Source: Saccharibacillus qingshengii
GTDB taxonomy: Bacteria; Bacillota; Bacilli; Paenibacillales; Paenibacillaceae
Length of the DNA: 64,000 nucleotides
NCBI RefSeq assembly: GCF_013185195.1
Contig: NZ_JAAZWC010000016.1
Coordinates: 1 to 64,000 of the forward strand
Direction of reading: 5' to 3'
Shown here: in pieces, positions 39,816-47,873 of the stretch
How the letters are laid out: each line of letters opens with the position of its first letter
Position numbering within the stretch: the stretch's first letter is position 1
Program-made: the position numbers and the translations under genes
The notes under the pieces: model-generated
What the model was told of the DNA's origin: nothing
Database searches by the model: none
Seen by the model: only the letters and a program-made list of their open reading frames with translations

Positions 39816-41150
39816 ATGACCTCTCGCAAACCGATGCAGCTTGCTCTGCAAATGGTGTCCGGCTACGGCGCCGAATTCAGCGCCTGGCGTATGCCCGGCA
39901 CCGATCCGGCGGCTTACGCCGACACGGACGCCTACGTACGGCGGGCGCAGATCGCCGAACAAGGCAAATTCCATATGATCTTTATCGCCGATACGCCGGC
40001 GCTGACCGTCGATCTCGGTCCGCAGACGCCGATGTTCCCGATGGACCCAATGCTGGCGCTGCTGGCGGTGGCCCGGGAGACGTCGCGCATCGGACTGGTC
40101 GCGACGCTGTCGACGACGTTCAACTATCCGTACTCGATCGCCCGCCAGTTCAAAGCGCTGGACGTTATCAGCCGCGGGCGCGTAGGTTGGAATGCGGTAA
40201 CGACGTCCGAGCCGCTGGCCGCCGCCAATTTCGGGGCCCGGGTCGCCGGCCGCGAAGAACGTTATGCCCGCGCGCAGGAGAGCATCGAGATCGTGCAGGC
40301 GCTGTGGGGAAGCTGGGGAGAGAACGCCTGGAAGCTGGACGCGGAAGGCGGCGTTTTTGCCGACATGGATCAGGTTCGCCCCATCAACCTGCAGGGCGAG
40401 TATTACGCGTCGCGCGGCCCGCTGCCGATCCCGCCGTCCGAGCAGGGACAGCCTGTTATTTTTCAGGCGGGCGGAGGCCGGGAAGGGCTGGAGCTGGCCG
40501 GCCGATACGCTTCGGGCGTCTACGCCAATCCGTACGATATCGAATCGGCCCGCGAGCATAGGCAGGCTATTCGGCAGAGCGCGGTCCGGTTCGGGCGCGA
40601 TCCCGACGCCATCAAGATGTACGCGGGCTTCATGTTCTCGCTCGGCGCGACGGAAGAAGAAGCGCTGGAGCGGCGCAGGCAGCTGATGCGCTTCAATCCC
40701 GCGGAGATTCCGGGCCGGGTGAGTTATCTCGGCTCGATGGTCGGATTGCCGCTGTCGGTAAGCACCGTGGACATTCACGCGCCGCTGCCCGACGAGCTGC
40801 TGGCACAAGCGTACGCCAGTCCGCGCGATCCGCGTTCTCCGCGCGCGCTGCAGCTGCTCAAGCAGGGACTGTCCGTGCTTGACGTGCTGGCCCACGGCGT
40901 CATCAATTACCATCCGGTCGTTGCCGGCACCGCCGAGCAGGTCGCCGATTTTCTGCAGGAATGGTTCGAAGCCGGCGCCTGCGACGGATTCTCGGTCGTG
41001 CCGGACATCGCGCATGACGGCGTCGCCGATTTCGTGGAACAGGTCGTCCCGATCCTGCAGGAACGCGGCTTGTTCCATCGGGACTACGAAGGCGCGACGC
41101 TGCGCGAGAATATGGGCGTGTCGTACCAATACGGAGCGATGCAGCCTTGA
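39816..41150 (+). CDS. LLM-class FMN-dependent monooxygenase (NtaA/SnaA/DszA-type)
   Basis: A 444-residue flavin monooxygenase of the luciferase-like, NtaA/SnaA/DszA/SoxA group, characterised by a long variant of the TIM barrel. Motifs: QMVSGYGAEFSAWRMPGTDP at the N-terminus, IADTPALTVD, TSRIGLVATLSTTFNYPYSIARQFKALDVISRGRVGWNAVTTSEP and the final QYGAMQP. It needs reduced FMN supplied by a partner reductase. Substrates of the group include nitrilotriacetate, EDTA and sulfones. The next gene is a nitroreductase that may supply reduced flavin. AAGGAGAAAAG precedes the ATG. A MarR-type palindrome overlaps its promoter. Confidence 0.9.
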   Translation: MTSRKPMQLALQMVSGYGAEFSAWRMPGTDPAAYADTDAYVRRAQIAEQGKFHMIFIADTPALTVDLGPQTPMFPMDPMLALLAVARETSRIGLVATLSTTFNYPYSIARQFKALDVISRGRVGWNAVTTSEPLAAANFGARVAGREERYARAQESIEIVQALWGSWGENAWKLDAEGGVFADMDQVRPINLQGEYYASRGPLPIPPSEQGQPVIFQAGGGREGLELAGRYASGVYANPYDIESAREHRQAIRQSAVRFGRDPDAIKMYAGFMFSLGATEEEALERRRQLMRFNPAEIPGRVSYLGSMVGLPLSVSTVDIHAPLPDELLAQAYASPRDPRSPRALQLLKQGLSVLDVLAHGVINYHPVVAGTAEQVADFLQEWFEAGACDGFSVVPDIAHDGVADFVEQVVPILQERGLFHRDYEGATLRENMGVSYQYGAMQP

Positions 41151-41212
41151 ACCTTGGCGCTCCCGTTTCCATCCCTGTCCCCAATCATATTCAATAGAAA
41201 AGAGGAAAAGCA

Positions 41213-41953
41213 TTGAATCCTACGATCGAACTGCTGCACAATCACGTATCCGTCCGTTCCTATGCCCCCGAACCGCTGACCGACGAGCAGCGGGACGTTA
41301 TTTTCCGGGCCGCCAACCAGACGTCGTCGTTCAGCCTGCTCCAAGCCGTCTCCATTATCCGCATCACGGACCCGGATCTGCGCAAGCAGGTCAGAGCGCT
41401 GTGCGTGGATCAGCCGTATATCGAAGAAGCGGGCGAATTCTGGATTTTCTGCGCGGACTTCAACCGCAACCATCGCATCGCGCCGGACGTGGACCTGTCC
41501 TATATCGAATTCCTGTTGATCGGAGCGTTCGACGCGGGCCTGATGGCGCAAAACGCGCTGACGGCCGCCGAATCGCTTGGTCTCGGCGGCGTATACATCG
41601 GCGGCGTGCGCGCGAATATCGAAGCGCTGTCCGACCTGCTCGAACTGCCGGAATACACGATTCCGCTTGTCGGACTGTGCCTCGGCGTGCCGGCGGGAGA
41701 GAAAGCCGGCTTGAAACCGAGGCTGCCGCAGTCCATGGTCCTGTTCGAAGACCGGTACCGGACGCTGGACCGCGACGAACTGGCCGAATACGACCGCACC
41801 GTGCTGGATTATTACGAGCAGCGTCCGGTCAAAGCGCCTTTTACCGCCAAAAAGGTCAAAGGATGGAGCGACCACGTGCAGGATCATCTGGAACGGAGCA
41901 TCCTGCCGGGTATGATGAATTACTTGAACAAGCAGGGCTTTGCCAAAAAATGA
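41213..41953 (+). CDS. NADPH nitroreductase / flavin reductase-like (NfsA/Frp family)
   Basis: A 246-residue nitroreductase-fold protein of the NfsA/Frp/CR-reductase class: NHVSVRSYAPEPLTDEQRDVIFRAANQTSSFSLLQAVS has the Arg FMN-binding pattern and the following SFSLLQ, and the C-terminal half shows LGLGGVYIGGVRA. These enzymes use NADPH and FMN and can supply reduced flavin. TTG start at 41213 following GAGGAAAAG. It lies between the two LLM monooxygenase genes and may recycle or deliver FMNH2 for them. Confidence 0.88.
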   Translation: MNPTIELLHNHVSVRSYAPEPLTDEQRDVIFRAANQTSSFSLLQAVSIIRITDPDLRKQVRALCVDQPYIEEAGEFWIFCADFNRNHRIAPDVDLSYIEFLLIGAFDAGLMAQNALTAAESLGLGGVYIGGVRANIEALSDLLELPEYTIPLVGLCLGVPAGEKAGLKPRLPQSMVLFEDRYRTLDRDELAEYDRTVLDYYEQRPVKAPFTAKKVKGWSDHVQDHLERSILPGMMNYLNKQGFAKK

Positions 41954-41968
41954 AGACGCTGCGGCAAA

Positions 41969-41997
41969 TTGACACCCCTCCTCGTCCATGATAAATT
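41969..41997 (+). promoter_or_regulatory. Promoter of the MarR gene
   Basis: TTGACA (41969-41974), 17 nt, then TAAATT (41992-41997). The -10 overlaps the MarR-type palindrome at 41995-42010, consistent with autorepression. Confidence 0.65.
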
Positions 41998-42010
41998 TAG
42001 CCTGCTAAAT
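41995..42010. promoter_or_regulatory. Operator-like palindrome upstream of the MarR gene
   Basis: ATTTAG-CCTG-CTAAAT, 6-bp perfect arms with a 4-nt centre, the same design as at 39765-39782. Position over the -10 suggests repression by the MarR protein encoded 26 nt downstream. Confidence 0.75.
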
Positions 42011-42036
42011 ATCGGGAAAGAATGGATGGTTGACTC

Positions 42037-42474
42037 ATGACAGATACAGATACAGATGCAGTGGATTGCGAGATTCGCCAATCGTTGGACCGGGTCTCCT
42101 CGCAGATGCGGCGCAATTACGGCGAATCGCTGAGAGAACTCAATCTTTATGCCGGACAGGATAATTTGTTGTATCGGTTATGGCTCGGCGACGGCATTAC
42201 GCAGATGCAGCTGTGCGAACATCTCAAGTGCGAGCCGCCGACCGTCACGAACATGGTCAAGACGCTGGAACAGAACGGATTCATTTATCGCAAAAAAGAC
42301 GGGGCGGACGCGCGGGTCATGCGGATTTTTCTCACCGACGAAGGCCGCGCGCTGCAGCAGCCGGTCGAGGACAAGTGGCGGGAACTGCGGGAGAAGCTGC
42401 TCCACGGCATCCCCGAGGCAGACCGGCTCGTGCTCCGGACGCTCATGCGGCATATGGAGAACAACTTGGCCTAG
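42037..42474 (+). CDS. MarR family transcriptional regulator
   Basis: A 145-residue MarR winged-helix regulator. The HTH (about 45-90) contains GDGITQMQLCEHLKCEPPTVTNMVKTLEQNGFIYRK, followed by the wing with the conserved DARVMRIFLTDEGR (Asp-x-Arg). A TTGACA-N17 promoter is upstream with a palindrome overlapping the -10. The same palindrome precedes the LLM operon at 39.8 kb, so this protein probably represses both. The inducer is unknown but should relate to the substrate of the monooxygenases. It is 40 nt upstream of the second LLM gene. Confidence 0.88.
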   Translation: MTDTDTDAVDCEIRQSLDRVSSQMRRNYGESLRELNLYAGQDNLLYRLWLGDGITQMQLCEHLKCEPPTVTNMVKTLEQNGFIYRKKDGADARVMRIFLTDEGRALQQPVEDKWRELREKLLHGIPEADRLVLRTLMRHMENNLA

Positions 42475-42514
42475 CCGCCGCCTCGATCTGCGCAGACAAG
42501 GAGAACAGGCCAAG

Positions 42515-43651
42515 GTGGAACAAAGAAAGCTCAAATTGGGAGGCATTATCGACGGCGTCGGCTGGAATCATACGGGATGGAGACATCCCGGCATGCCGGC
42601 GGACGCCAGCGAAAACATAGATTACTACGCCGAAAAAGCGATCCAGTTGGAAGAAGCGAAGTTCGACCTGATCTTCCTGGCGGACGTCAGCCATATCGGT
42701 CCCGGCATGATTCCGCATTATCTGAGCATGTTCGAAGGGGTGTCGATCTTGTCCGCTTTGAGCATGGTCACCCGATCGATCGGGCTTGCGGCCACGATCG
42801 CGACTTCGTATGCCGATCCGTTCACGGTGGCGCGGCAGATCGCTTCGCTGGACAAGATCAGCCGGGGCCGCGCCGGATGGAACGCGGTCACGTCGAATCC
42901 GGGCGGACTCGTCAATTACAGCCGGGGCCATCTGCGCAAGTCCGATCTGTATCCGATGCAAAAAGAGTTTCTGGACGTCGTCGAAGGGCTGTGGGATTCG
43001 TATGAAGACGACGCTTTTATCCGGAACAAAGAGAGCGGAGTTTTCTACGATCCCCGCAAGATGCACGCGCTGAATTATAGAGGGAACTATTTCTCGGTGG
43101 ACGGACCGCTGAACGTCAGTCGTTCCAGACAGGGGAGACCGGTCGTGTTTCAAGCCGGCACTTCGCCGACGTTCATGGACATCGCCGCGCGGCATGCCGA
43201 AGTCATCATGGCACCTGGCGACGATTTTGCCTACCTGACCGGATACGCGGCCGAACTTAGAAGCAAAGCCGCCGCTCAAGGGCGTTCGCCGCGCGACCTG
43301 CTGCTGATGCCTTCGCAGAATCCGATCGTGGGCGAAACGGAGCAGGAAGCGCTGGACAAAATACGGGAGATCGAATCGTGGATGCCGCGCGGATACCGGA
43401 TGCCCAAGCCGACGTTCATGGGGTCCGCCGAGCAGGTCGCCGACCGGATCGAACGCTGGCACCTTGCCGGGCTGATGGATATTTTGCTGATCCGGCAGGA
43501 CCATCCCGAAGGCTTCGCGGACTTTATCCGGCTGGTCGTTCCGATCCTGCGGGATCGGGGACTGTTCCGTACGGAATACGAGCATGACACGCTGCGCGGC
43601 CTGCTGGAACTGCCTTATCCCGAGCACCGGCACGCCAAATCGCATCGTTGA
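42515..43651 (+). CDS. LLM-class FMN-dependent monooxygenase 2 (NtaA/SnaA/DszA-type)
   Basis: A 378-residue protein of the same family as that at 39816-41150, with LGGIIDGVGWNHTGWRHPGMPADAS, FDLIFLADVSHIGPG, TRSIGLAATIATSYADPFTVARQIASLDKISRGRAGWNAVTSNPGG and a C-terminal HDTLRGLLELPYPEH. It is shorter than the first paralogue (444 residues). The GTG at 42515 lies 11 nt after AAGGAG. The open frame extends far upstream but through the MarR gene. The 40-nt spacing from the MarR gene suggests co-transcription. It could use another substrate or form a heteromer with the first. Confidence 0.88.
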   Translation: MEQRKLKLGGIIDGVGWNHTGWRHPGMPADASENIDYYAEKAIQLEEAKFDLIFLADVSHIGPGMIPHYLSMFEGVSILSALSMVTRSIGLAATIATSYADPFTVARQIASLDKISRGRAGWNAVTSNPGGLVNYSRGHLRKSDLYPMQKEFLDVVEGLWDSYEDDAFIRNKESGVFYDPRKMHALNYRGNYFSVDGPLNVSRSRQGRPVVFQAGTSPTFMDIAARHAEVIMAPGDDFAYLTGYAAELRSKAAAQGRSPRDLLLMPSQNPIVGETEQEALDKIREIESWMPRGYRMPKPTFMGSAEQVADRIERWHLAGLMDILLIRQDHPEGFADFIRLVVPILRDRGLFRTEYEHDTLRGLLELPYPEHRHAKSHR

Positions 43652-43686
43652 ATAAAAATCGTTGAATCAAAAAGGAGACGTTAAGC

Positions 43687-44790
43687 ATGGGCCGAAAAAT
43701 CAGAACGGGCATTATCGGAGGATCGATCAACAACGGCTGGGCGAGAGGCACGCATATCCCGGCCCTGCAGCAGTTGGAAGAGTATGAACTGACGGCGGTC
43801 GGCACGAGCCGGATGGAGAGCGCGCGCCAAAGCGCCGAAGCTTTCGGCGCGGCTCACGCGTTCGACCGGGCGGCCGATCTGGCCGGTCATCCCGACGTGG
43901 ATCTGGCGGTCGTCAGCATCAACGTCAAAGAGCATTATGCGGCGGTCCGGGCGATCGTTCCCGCGGGCAAGCCGATTTACTGCGAATGGCCGCTCGGCTC
44001 GAATACGGCGGAAGCGCTGGAGATGCGGCAGTGGGTCACCGAGAGCGGTATCCCGAACGCGATCGGCCTGCAGGCGAGGCAGGCTCCGGCCGTCAACTAC
44101 GTCAAAGACCTGCTGAAGCAGGGATTCGTCGGCAAAGTGCTGTCGGCCAAGCTGAACCTGTCGATCGAAGGGATGGGCGGCGAATCCGACAAAGCCAACT
44201 CGTATCTGTTCGACCACGAAGTCGGCGGCAGCCTGCTGACGATCGTGACCGGCCATAATCTCGACGCGTTCACGTACATGCTCGGAGAGTTCAAGGAACT
44301 GTCGGCCGTCACGGCGCAGCAGTTCGCGGAAGTTCGGATCACGGATACGAACGAGCGTATGACCAAGACGACCGACGATCAGATCCTGATTGGCGGCCTG
44401 CTGGAGAGCGGCGCCGCGGCCCAGGTTCACGTCCAGGGCGGCGTGAAGCACGGGACCGGCCTGACGATCGAAATCTTCGGCGACCAGGGTACGCTCGTGC
44501 TGAGCGCGCCGGCCACCATCCAGTTCGGATCGCATCGGCTGCGCGGAGCGGGCGCGTCCGACGCGGAGCTGCGGGATCTGGATATTCCCGCGTCCTACGT
44601 CGACGTGCCGGATTCGCTGCAAAGCGATTCGGGCTTCGTCTTGAACGTCGCCCACGCGTACCGCAAATTTGCGGCGGACATCGCCGAAGGCACGTCCACG
44701 GCTCCGAATTTCGATGAAGCGGTCAAGCTGCATCAACTGCTGGACGCCGTCGAAGAATCTGCCCGCACCGGGAAACGGCACGTTTTTTGA
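43687..44790 (+). CDS. Gfo/Idh/MocA family NAD(P)-dependent oxidoreductase
   Basis: A 367-residue oxidoreductase: N-terminal Rossmann fold (TGIIGGSINNGWARGTHIPALQQ, an atypical GxGxxG-like GGSINNGW), then VVSINVKEHYAAV and the EWPLG motif (CEWPLGSNTAEAL) in place of EKP. The C-terminal domain is GFO-IDH-MocA-like. EKP, with its catalytic Lys, is replaced by EWP, as in Gal80-like regulatory or non-oxidising proteins; activity may be altered. AAAGGAGACG precedes the ATG. As the last gene of the LLM cluster it may reduce or oxidise a breakdown product, or act as a sensor. Confidence 0.85.
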   Translation: MGRKIRTGIIGGSINNGWARGTHIPALQQLEEYELTAVGTSRMESARQSAEAFGAAHAFDRAADLAGHPDVDLAVVSINVKEHYAAVRAIVPAGKPIYCEWPLGSNTAEALEMRQWVTESGIPNAIGLQARQAPAVNYVKDLLKQGFVGKVLSAKLNLSIEGMGGESDKANSYLFDHEVGGSLLTIVTGHNLDAFTYMLGEFKELSAVTAQQFAEVRITDTNERMTKTTDDQILIGGLLESGAAAQVHVQGGVKHGTGLTIEIFGDQGTLVLSAPATIQFGSHRLRGAGASDAELRDLDIPASYVDVPDSLQSDSGFVLNVAHAYRKFAADIAEGTSTAPNFDEAVKLHQLLDAVEESARTGKRHVF

Positions 44791-45023
44791 ACGAGTCGAC
44801 CGCCGCTTGCCGAAAAATGTAAGAAGCGCCGGCCGGTGGCGGTGCCAAAGGCCCGTGCTAAACAGCGGGGCTAAATATCGGTGCTAGATGCCGAGGCCAA
44901 ATCTCGATGCCAAAGACCGAAGACCCGGATTGTCGAAAAACCCGAAGCTCCAGCTTGGAGCTTCGGGTTTCTTTTGCGTGGATCCGGACATAAGGGTCAC
45001 GTCGCGGAGCGGCCCGGCGAATG
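44791..45023. repeat. Imperfect 12-15 bp tandem repeats (44842-44920)
   Basis: The segment 44842-44920 contains six degenerate units built on GTGCCAAAG / GTGCTAAAC / GGCTAAATATC / GTGCTAGATGCC / GAGGCCAAATCTC / GATGCCAAAGACC. There is no ORF and no obvious function. A terminator (44938-44975) follows. Confidence 0.45.
44938..44975 (+). terminator. Rho-independent terminator of the LLM cluster
   Basis: AAACCCGAAGCTC pairs with GAGCTTCGGGTTT around CAGCTTG, followed by CTTTT. It probably ends transcription of the Gfo/Idh/MocA gene. Confidence 0.8.
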
Positions 45024-45217
45024 CTAACGGAACCAGGAGACGCTTAGCGGTTGATTTGGAGGTTTTTGAAATTCTAACGGATTCAGATGACGCTTAGAAT
45101 GGAATTGGGCTTGTTTTTGGCGGAAAAAGAGGGCGAAAAAGCGGCTAACGGAACTACGATCCGTTACAGTTCGGAAAAGGCTTGATTCGGCGCTGTAAGG
45201 GACATACAATCCGTTAG
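45024..45217. repeat. Four copies of an intergenic repeat unit (CTAACGGA...)
   Basis: CTAACGG...CTTAG units at 45024-45047 and 45074-45097, and CTAACGG...CCGTTACAG and CTGTAAGG...CCGTTAG at 45145-45169 and 45193-45217. Each is a short imperfect palindrome of 24-25 bp. No ORF is present. It is a different repeat type from that at 17149-17335. Confidence 0.6.
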
Positions 45218-45254
45218 CCGAGCCGAGCCGAGCCGAGCCGAGCCGAGCCGAGCC
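45216..45254. repeat. Pentanucleotide tandem repeat (AGCCG)7+
   Basis: AGCCG is repeated seven times (45216-45250), then AGCC. It ends 6 nt before the stop codon of the GbsR-like gene (minus strand stop at 45260). Pentamer arrays can slip in replication, but here it is outside the reading frame. Confidence 0.8.
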
Positions 45255-45259
45255 CACGT

Positions 45260-45814
45260 TCACTCTTTTTCTTCGAAAAAATCGCCGCCCTGCATCCGAT
45301 CGACGAATCCCTGGAGCCAGATGTAATACTGCTCCGCATGCTGAAGCTTATGCAGGTCGCGCAGCGCCTGCTCGCGTTCGTCGGCCTGCGTCTGCCGCGA
45401 GAGAACGATCTCCGACAGGTCGGGCGAGACTTCGCGGATACTGGACAGCATCACGTCGATCTCCCGCTGGAGCTTGGCGCCGAAGAAATTCCGGAACGTG
45501 CGGAAAAAGTCGGTCTCGGCGACGTATTGGTCTTTGCGATCTTTTTTCTCGTCAAGTTTGTAAATCATCCGGGACTCCGTCAAGGCACGTACAGCGTAGC
45601 TCATATTGCTTTTGCTCATATTCATGAAGTCTTTCATTTCTTCCAGCGTCATCGGCCGGTCCTCGAAGTACATGATGCCGTAGAGCTGCCCGAATGAATG
45701 GTTTACCCCGTACAGATCCATTGTCGAAGCGATCGACTCGATGATCTTCTCCCGCAGTTCCCGCCGCTCGGGCGTTACGGAAGAGCCGGACGTTCCGGCG
45801 GATTCTTTTTCCAC
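45260..45814 (-). CDS. GbsR-like (MarR-related) transcriptional regulator
   Basis: A 184-residue regulator of the GbsR/OpcR branch: REKIIESIASTMDLYGVNHSFGQLYGIMYFEDRPMTLEEMKDFMNMSKSNMSYAVRALTE contains the characteristic winged HTH (about 22-80), and the C-terminal part is a helical dimerisation region (IDVMLSSIREVSPDLSEIVL). In Bacillus GbsR binds choline and represses choline-to-betaine genes. Here it is divergent from a CUT1 ABC importer, with a GTACA-N8-TGTAC repeat between them. Proposed ligand is choline or a related compound, by family resemblance only. Confidence 0.8.
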   Translation of the reverse strand: MEKESAGTSGSSVTPERRELREKIIESIASTMDLYGVNHSFGQLYGIMYFEDRPMTLEEMKDFMNMSKSNMSYAVRALTESRMIYKLDEKKDRKDQYVAETDFFRTFRNFFGAKLQREIDVMLSSIREVSPDLSEIVLSRQTQADEREQALRDLHKLQHAEQYYIWLQGFVDRMQGGDFFEEKE

Positions 45815-46019
45815 GATGTCACCCCTGAATCGAGATTCGGACGTTTTGTTCTCACATACCCCACATATTTTACACGATTCCCTGCAGATTTAACACCGGG
45901 ATAATCCCCGTTTTTCAAATCGAATGTACAATCATGTTTGTACGGTAGAATGAAACGTCACAAAAACGGCTCGCAGAAATCTGTTATCAAAAAAAATTGA
46001 ACATAGAGGAGTTGTGGAT
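45815..46019. promoter_or_regulatory. Divergent regulatory region; GTACA-N8-TGTAC repeat (45926-45943)
   Basis: The 205-nt spacer between the GbsR-like gene and the importer contains TGTACA (45925-45930) and the inverted TGTAC (45939-45943). A TAGAAT -10-like box (45946-45951) lies just downstream for rightward transcription; no -35 is at the right distance. Candidate GbsR operator. Confidence 0.45.
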
Positions 46020-46898
46020 TTGCGTCTGAAAATGTTCAGGGAAGGCGAAGCGGTGCTGTTCACCCTGCCTGCACTCGTCCCGCTGCTGATCTTCTGGCTG
46101 GGACCGCTTGGCTACATTCTGTACTTAAGCTTCACGGAGTGGGACTTCATGAGTCCCGAGAAGCTGTTTGTCGGCTTGGACAACTATACGTATCTGCTGA
46201 CGCACCCCGAATTCTATCAAGCTCTTCGGGTGACGCTGATGTTCGGACTCGGCACGGTCATTCCGATCATCGTCGGCGGGCTTGCGCTTGCGCTGCTGAT
46301 GAACAGCAAGCTCAGATCGACCGGTCTGTTCCGGGCCATGATGTTCTCGCCGTGGGTCACGCCGACGGTCGCGGTCTCGATCGCCTGGTCGTGGATCTTT
46401 GAACCTGATGTCGGACTTGCCAATCTGGCGCTGGGCTGGATCGGATTCTCGCCGGTCGGCTGGCTGCAGGATCCGAATTGGGCGCTCGCCGCCGTCATGA
46501 TCGTCACGATCTGGAAGTCGATCGGCTGGTCGATGGTGTTCTATCTGGTCGCGCTGCGCAATCTGCCGTCCGATCTGCTGGAAGCCGCTTCGATCGACGG
46601 AGCCGGCACGTGGGACAAGTTCCGGGCGATCACGCTGCCGCTGATCTCCCCGACGACGCTGTTCCTGTCGATCATCCTGACGATCCAGTCGCTGCAGGCG
46701 TACGACCAGATCAATGTCATGACGCAGGGCGGACCGGCCGGATCGACGCGCACTCTGCTGTATATGTATTACCAGTCGGCTTTTGAGACGTTTAACGTCG
46801 GCGAAGCTTCCGCGATCGCCGTCATCATCATTCTGATCTGCGTCCTGCTGTCGGGGCTGTCGTTCCTGCTCAGCCGGCGCCTGGTGCACTATTCATGA
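46020..46898 (+). CDS. CUT1 ABC importer permease (MalF/UgpA-type)
   Basis: A 292-residue permease with about six TM segments. The cytoplasmic EAA loop is EAASIDGAGTWDKFRAITLPLISP (about 204-226), which docks the ATPase. Typical of carbohydrate and glycerol-phosphate/glycerophosphodiester importers. GTG at 46014 is only 2 nt after GAGGAG, so the TTG at 46020 (8 nt after) is preferred. It overlaps the next permease gene by 4 nt. No ATPase is encoded in the cluster, so a shared MsmX-like ATPase elsewhere is inferred. Confidence 0.88.
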   Translation: MRLKMFREGEAVLFTLPALVPLLIFWLGPLGYILYLSFTEWDFMSPEKLFVGLDNYTYLLTHPEFYQALRVTLMFGLGTVIPIIVGGLALALLMNSKLRSTGLFRAMMFSPWVTPTVAVSIAWSWIFEPDVGLANLALGWIGFSPVGWLQDPNWALAAVMIVTIWKSIGWSMVFYLVALRNLPSDLLEAASIDGAGTWDKFRAITLPLISPTTLFLSIILTIQSLQAYDQINVMTQGGPAGSTRTLLYMYYQSAFETFNVGEASAIAVIIILICVLLSGLSFLLSRRLVHYS

Positions 46899-47818
46899 AC
46901 ATGACCGAAGCAAGAAAAGCGAGCAAGAAAAGCGAACTTCGCCGGGGAGCGGGCCAAGAAGGCAGCCGCCGGTTCGTACCGGCCGGGGAACGCTTCGGCA
47001 TCGTCGTACGCTACATGCTGCTGGCGGTCATCAGTCTGGCGATGGCCTTCCCCTTCTATTGGATGGTGACGAGCGGACTCAAGACGAACGACGAGATCTG
47101 GCGGTTCCCGCCGACCTTCTGGCCGGAGTCGATCAACTGGGGCAATTACATAGAGGCATGGAATTCGGCACCGTTCGCCCGCTACATGTTCAACAGTATC
47201 TTCGTGGCGATCTCGATCTGCGCCTTGCAGGTCATCAATGCCAGCATGATGGCTTACGCGCTGACCCATATGAAGTTCCGGCTAAAAGGCACCTTCACCG
47301 CAATCGTGCTCGTCGGCTATATGATTCCCAGCACGGCCGTCTATCTGCCAAGCTATCTGATCCTGAACGAACTGCATCTGCTGGACAGCTACGCGGGTCT
47401 GATCCTGTCCAACTGCGTGAGCGTGTTCGCGATCTTCCTGCTGCGGCAGGCGTTTCTCCAGGTCTCGCACGAGCTCGTCGAAGCGGGGCAGCTGGACGGA
47501 GCTTCGCACTTCCGGATTCTGTGGACGATCATGGCTCCGCTGATCCGTTCGTCGTTCGCCGTCATGATCCTCATTACGTTCATCGACCAGTACAACAATT
47601 ATTTCTGGCCGATGCTGATTACGAAAGACCCGGATCTGAGACTGGTCTCCGCGGGTCTGCGCAGCTTCTTCGTCGAAGGCGGCGCTTATGGATTGGCCTG
47701 GCCGCAGATCATGGCCGCAAGCGCTTTTACCATCGCTCCGCTCTTGATCCTGTTCCTGTTTGCCCAGAAGACGATCATGCAGAGTGTCAATATGTCGGCA
47801 GGCGTCAACAAGAGCTGA
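46895..47818 (+). CDS. CUT1 ABC importer permease (MalG/UgpE-type)
   Basis: A 307-residue permease with six TM segments, a basic N-terminal tail and the EAA loop EAGQLDGASHFRILWTIMAPLIRS (about 191-214). Partner of the first permease, with which it overlaps by 4 nt. Its gene precedes the solute-binding lipoprotein by 55 nt. Confidence 0.88.
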   Translation: MNMTEARKASKKSELRRGAGQEGSRRFVPAGERFGIVVRYMLLAVISLAMAFPFYWMVTSGLKTNDEIWRFPPTFWPESINWGNYIEAWNSAPFARYMFNSIFVAISICALQVINASMMAYALTHMKFRLKGTFTAIVLVGYMIPSTAVYLPSYLILNELHLLDSYAGLILSNCVSVFAIFLLRQAFLQVSHELVEAGQLDGASHFRILWTIMAPLIRSSFAVMILITFIDQYNNYFWPMLITKDPDLRLVSAGLRSFFVEGGAYGLAWPQIMAASAFTIAPLLILFLFAQKTIMQSVNMSAGVNKS

Positions 47819-47873
47819 ATCCCAGGCTTACCCCCGAACAGGGACATCCCACATCCAATTGGAGGAAAAAAGA

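Noticed and set aside
45216-45254. Phase-variable regulator caused by the AGCCG tract
   Set aside because: The tract lies after the stop codon of the GbsR-like gene, so a length change would not alter the protein.
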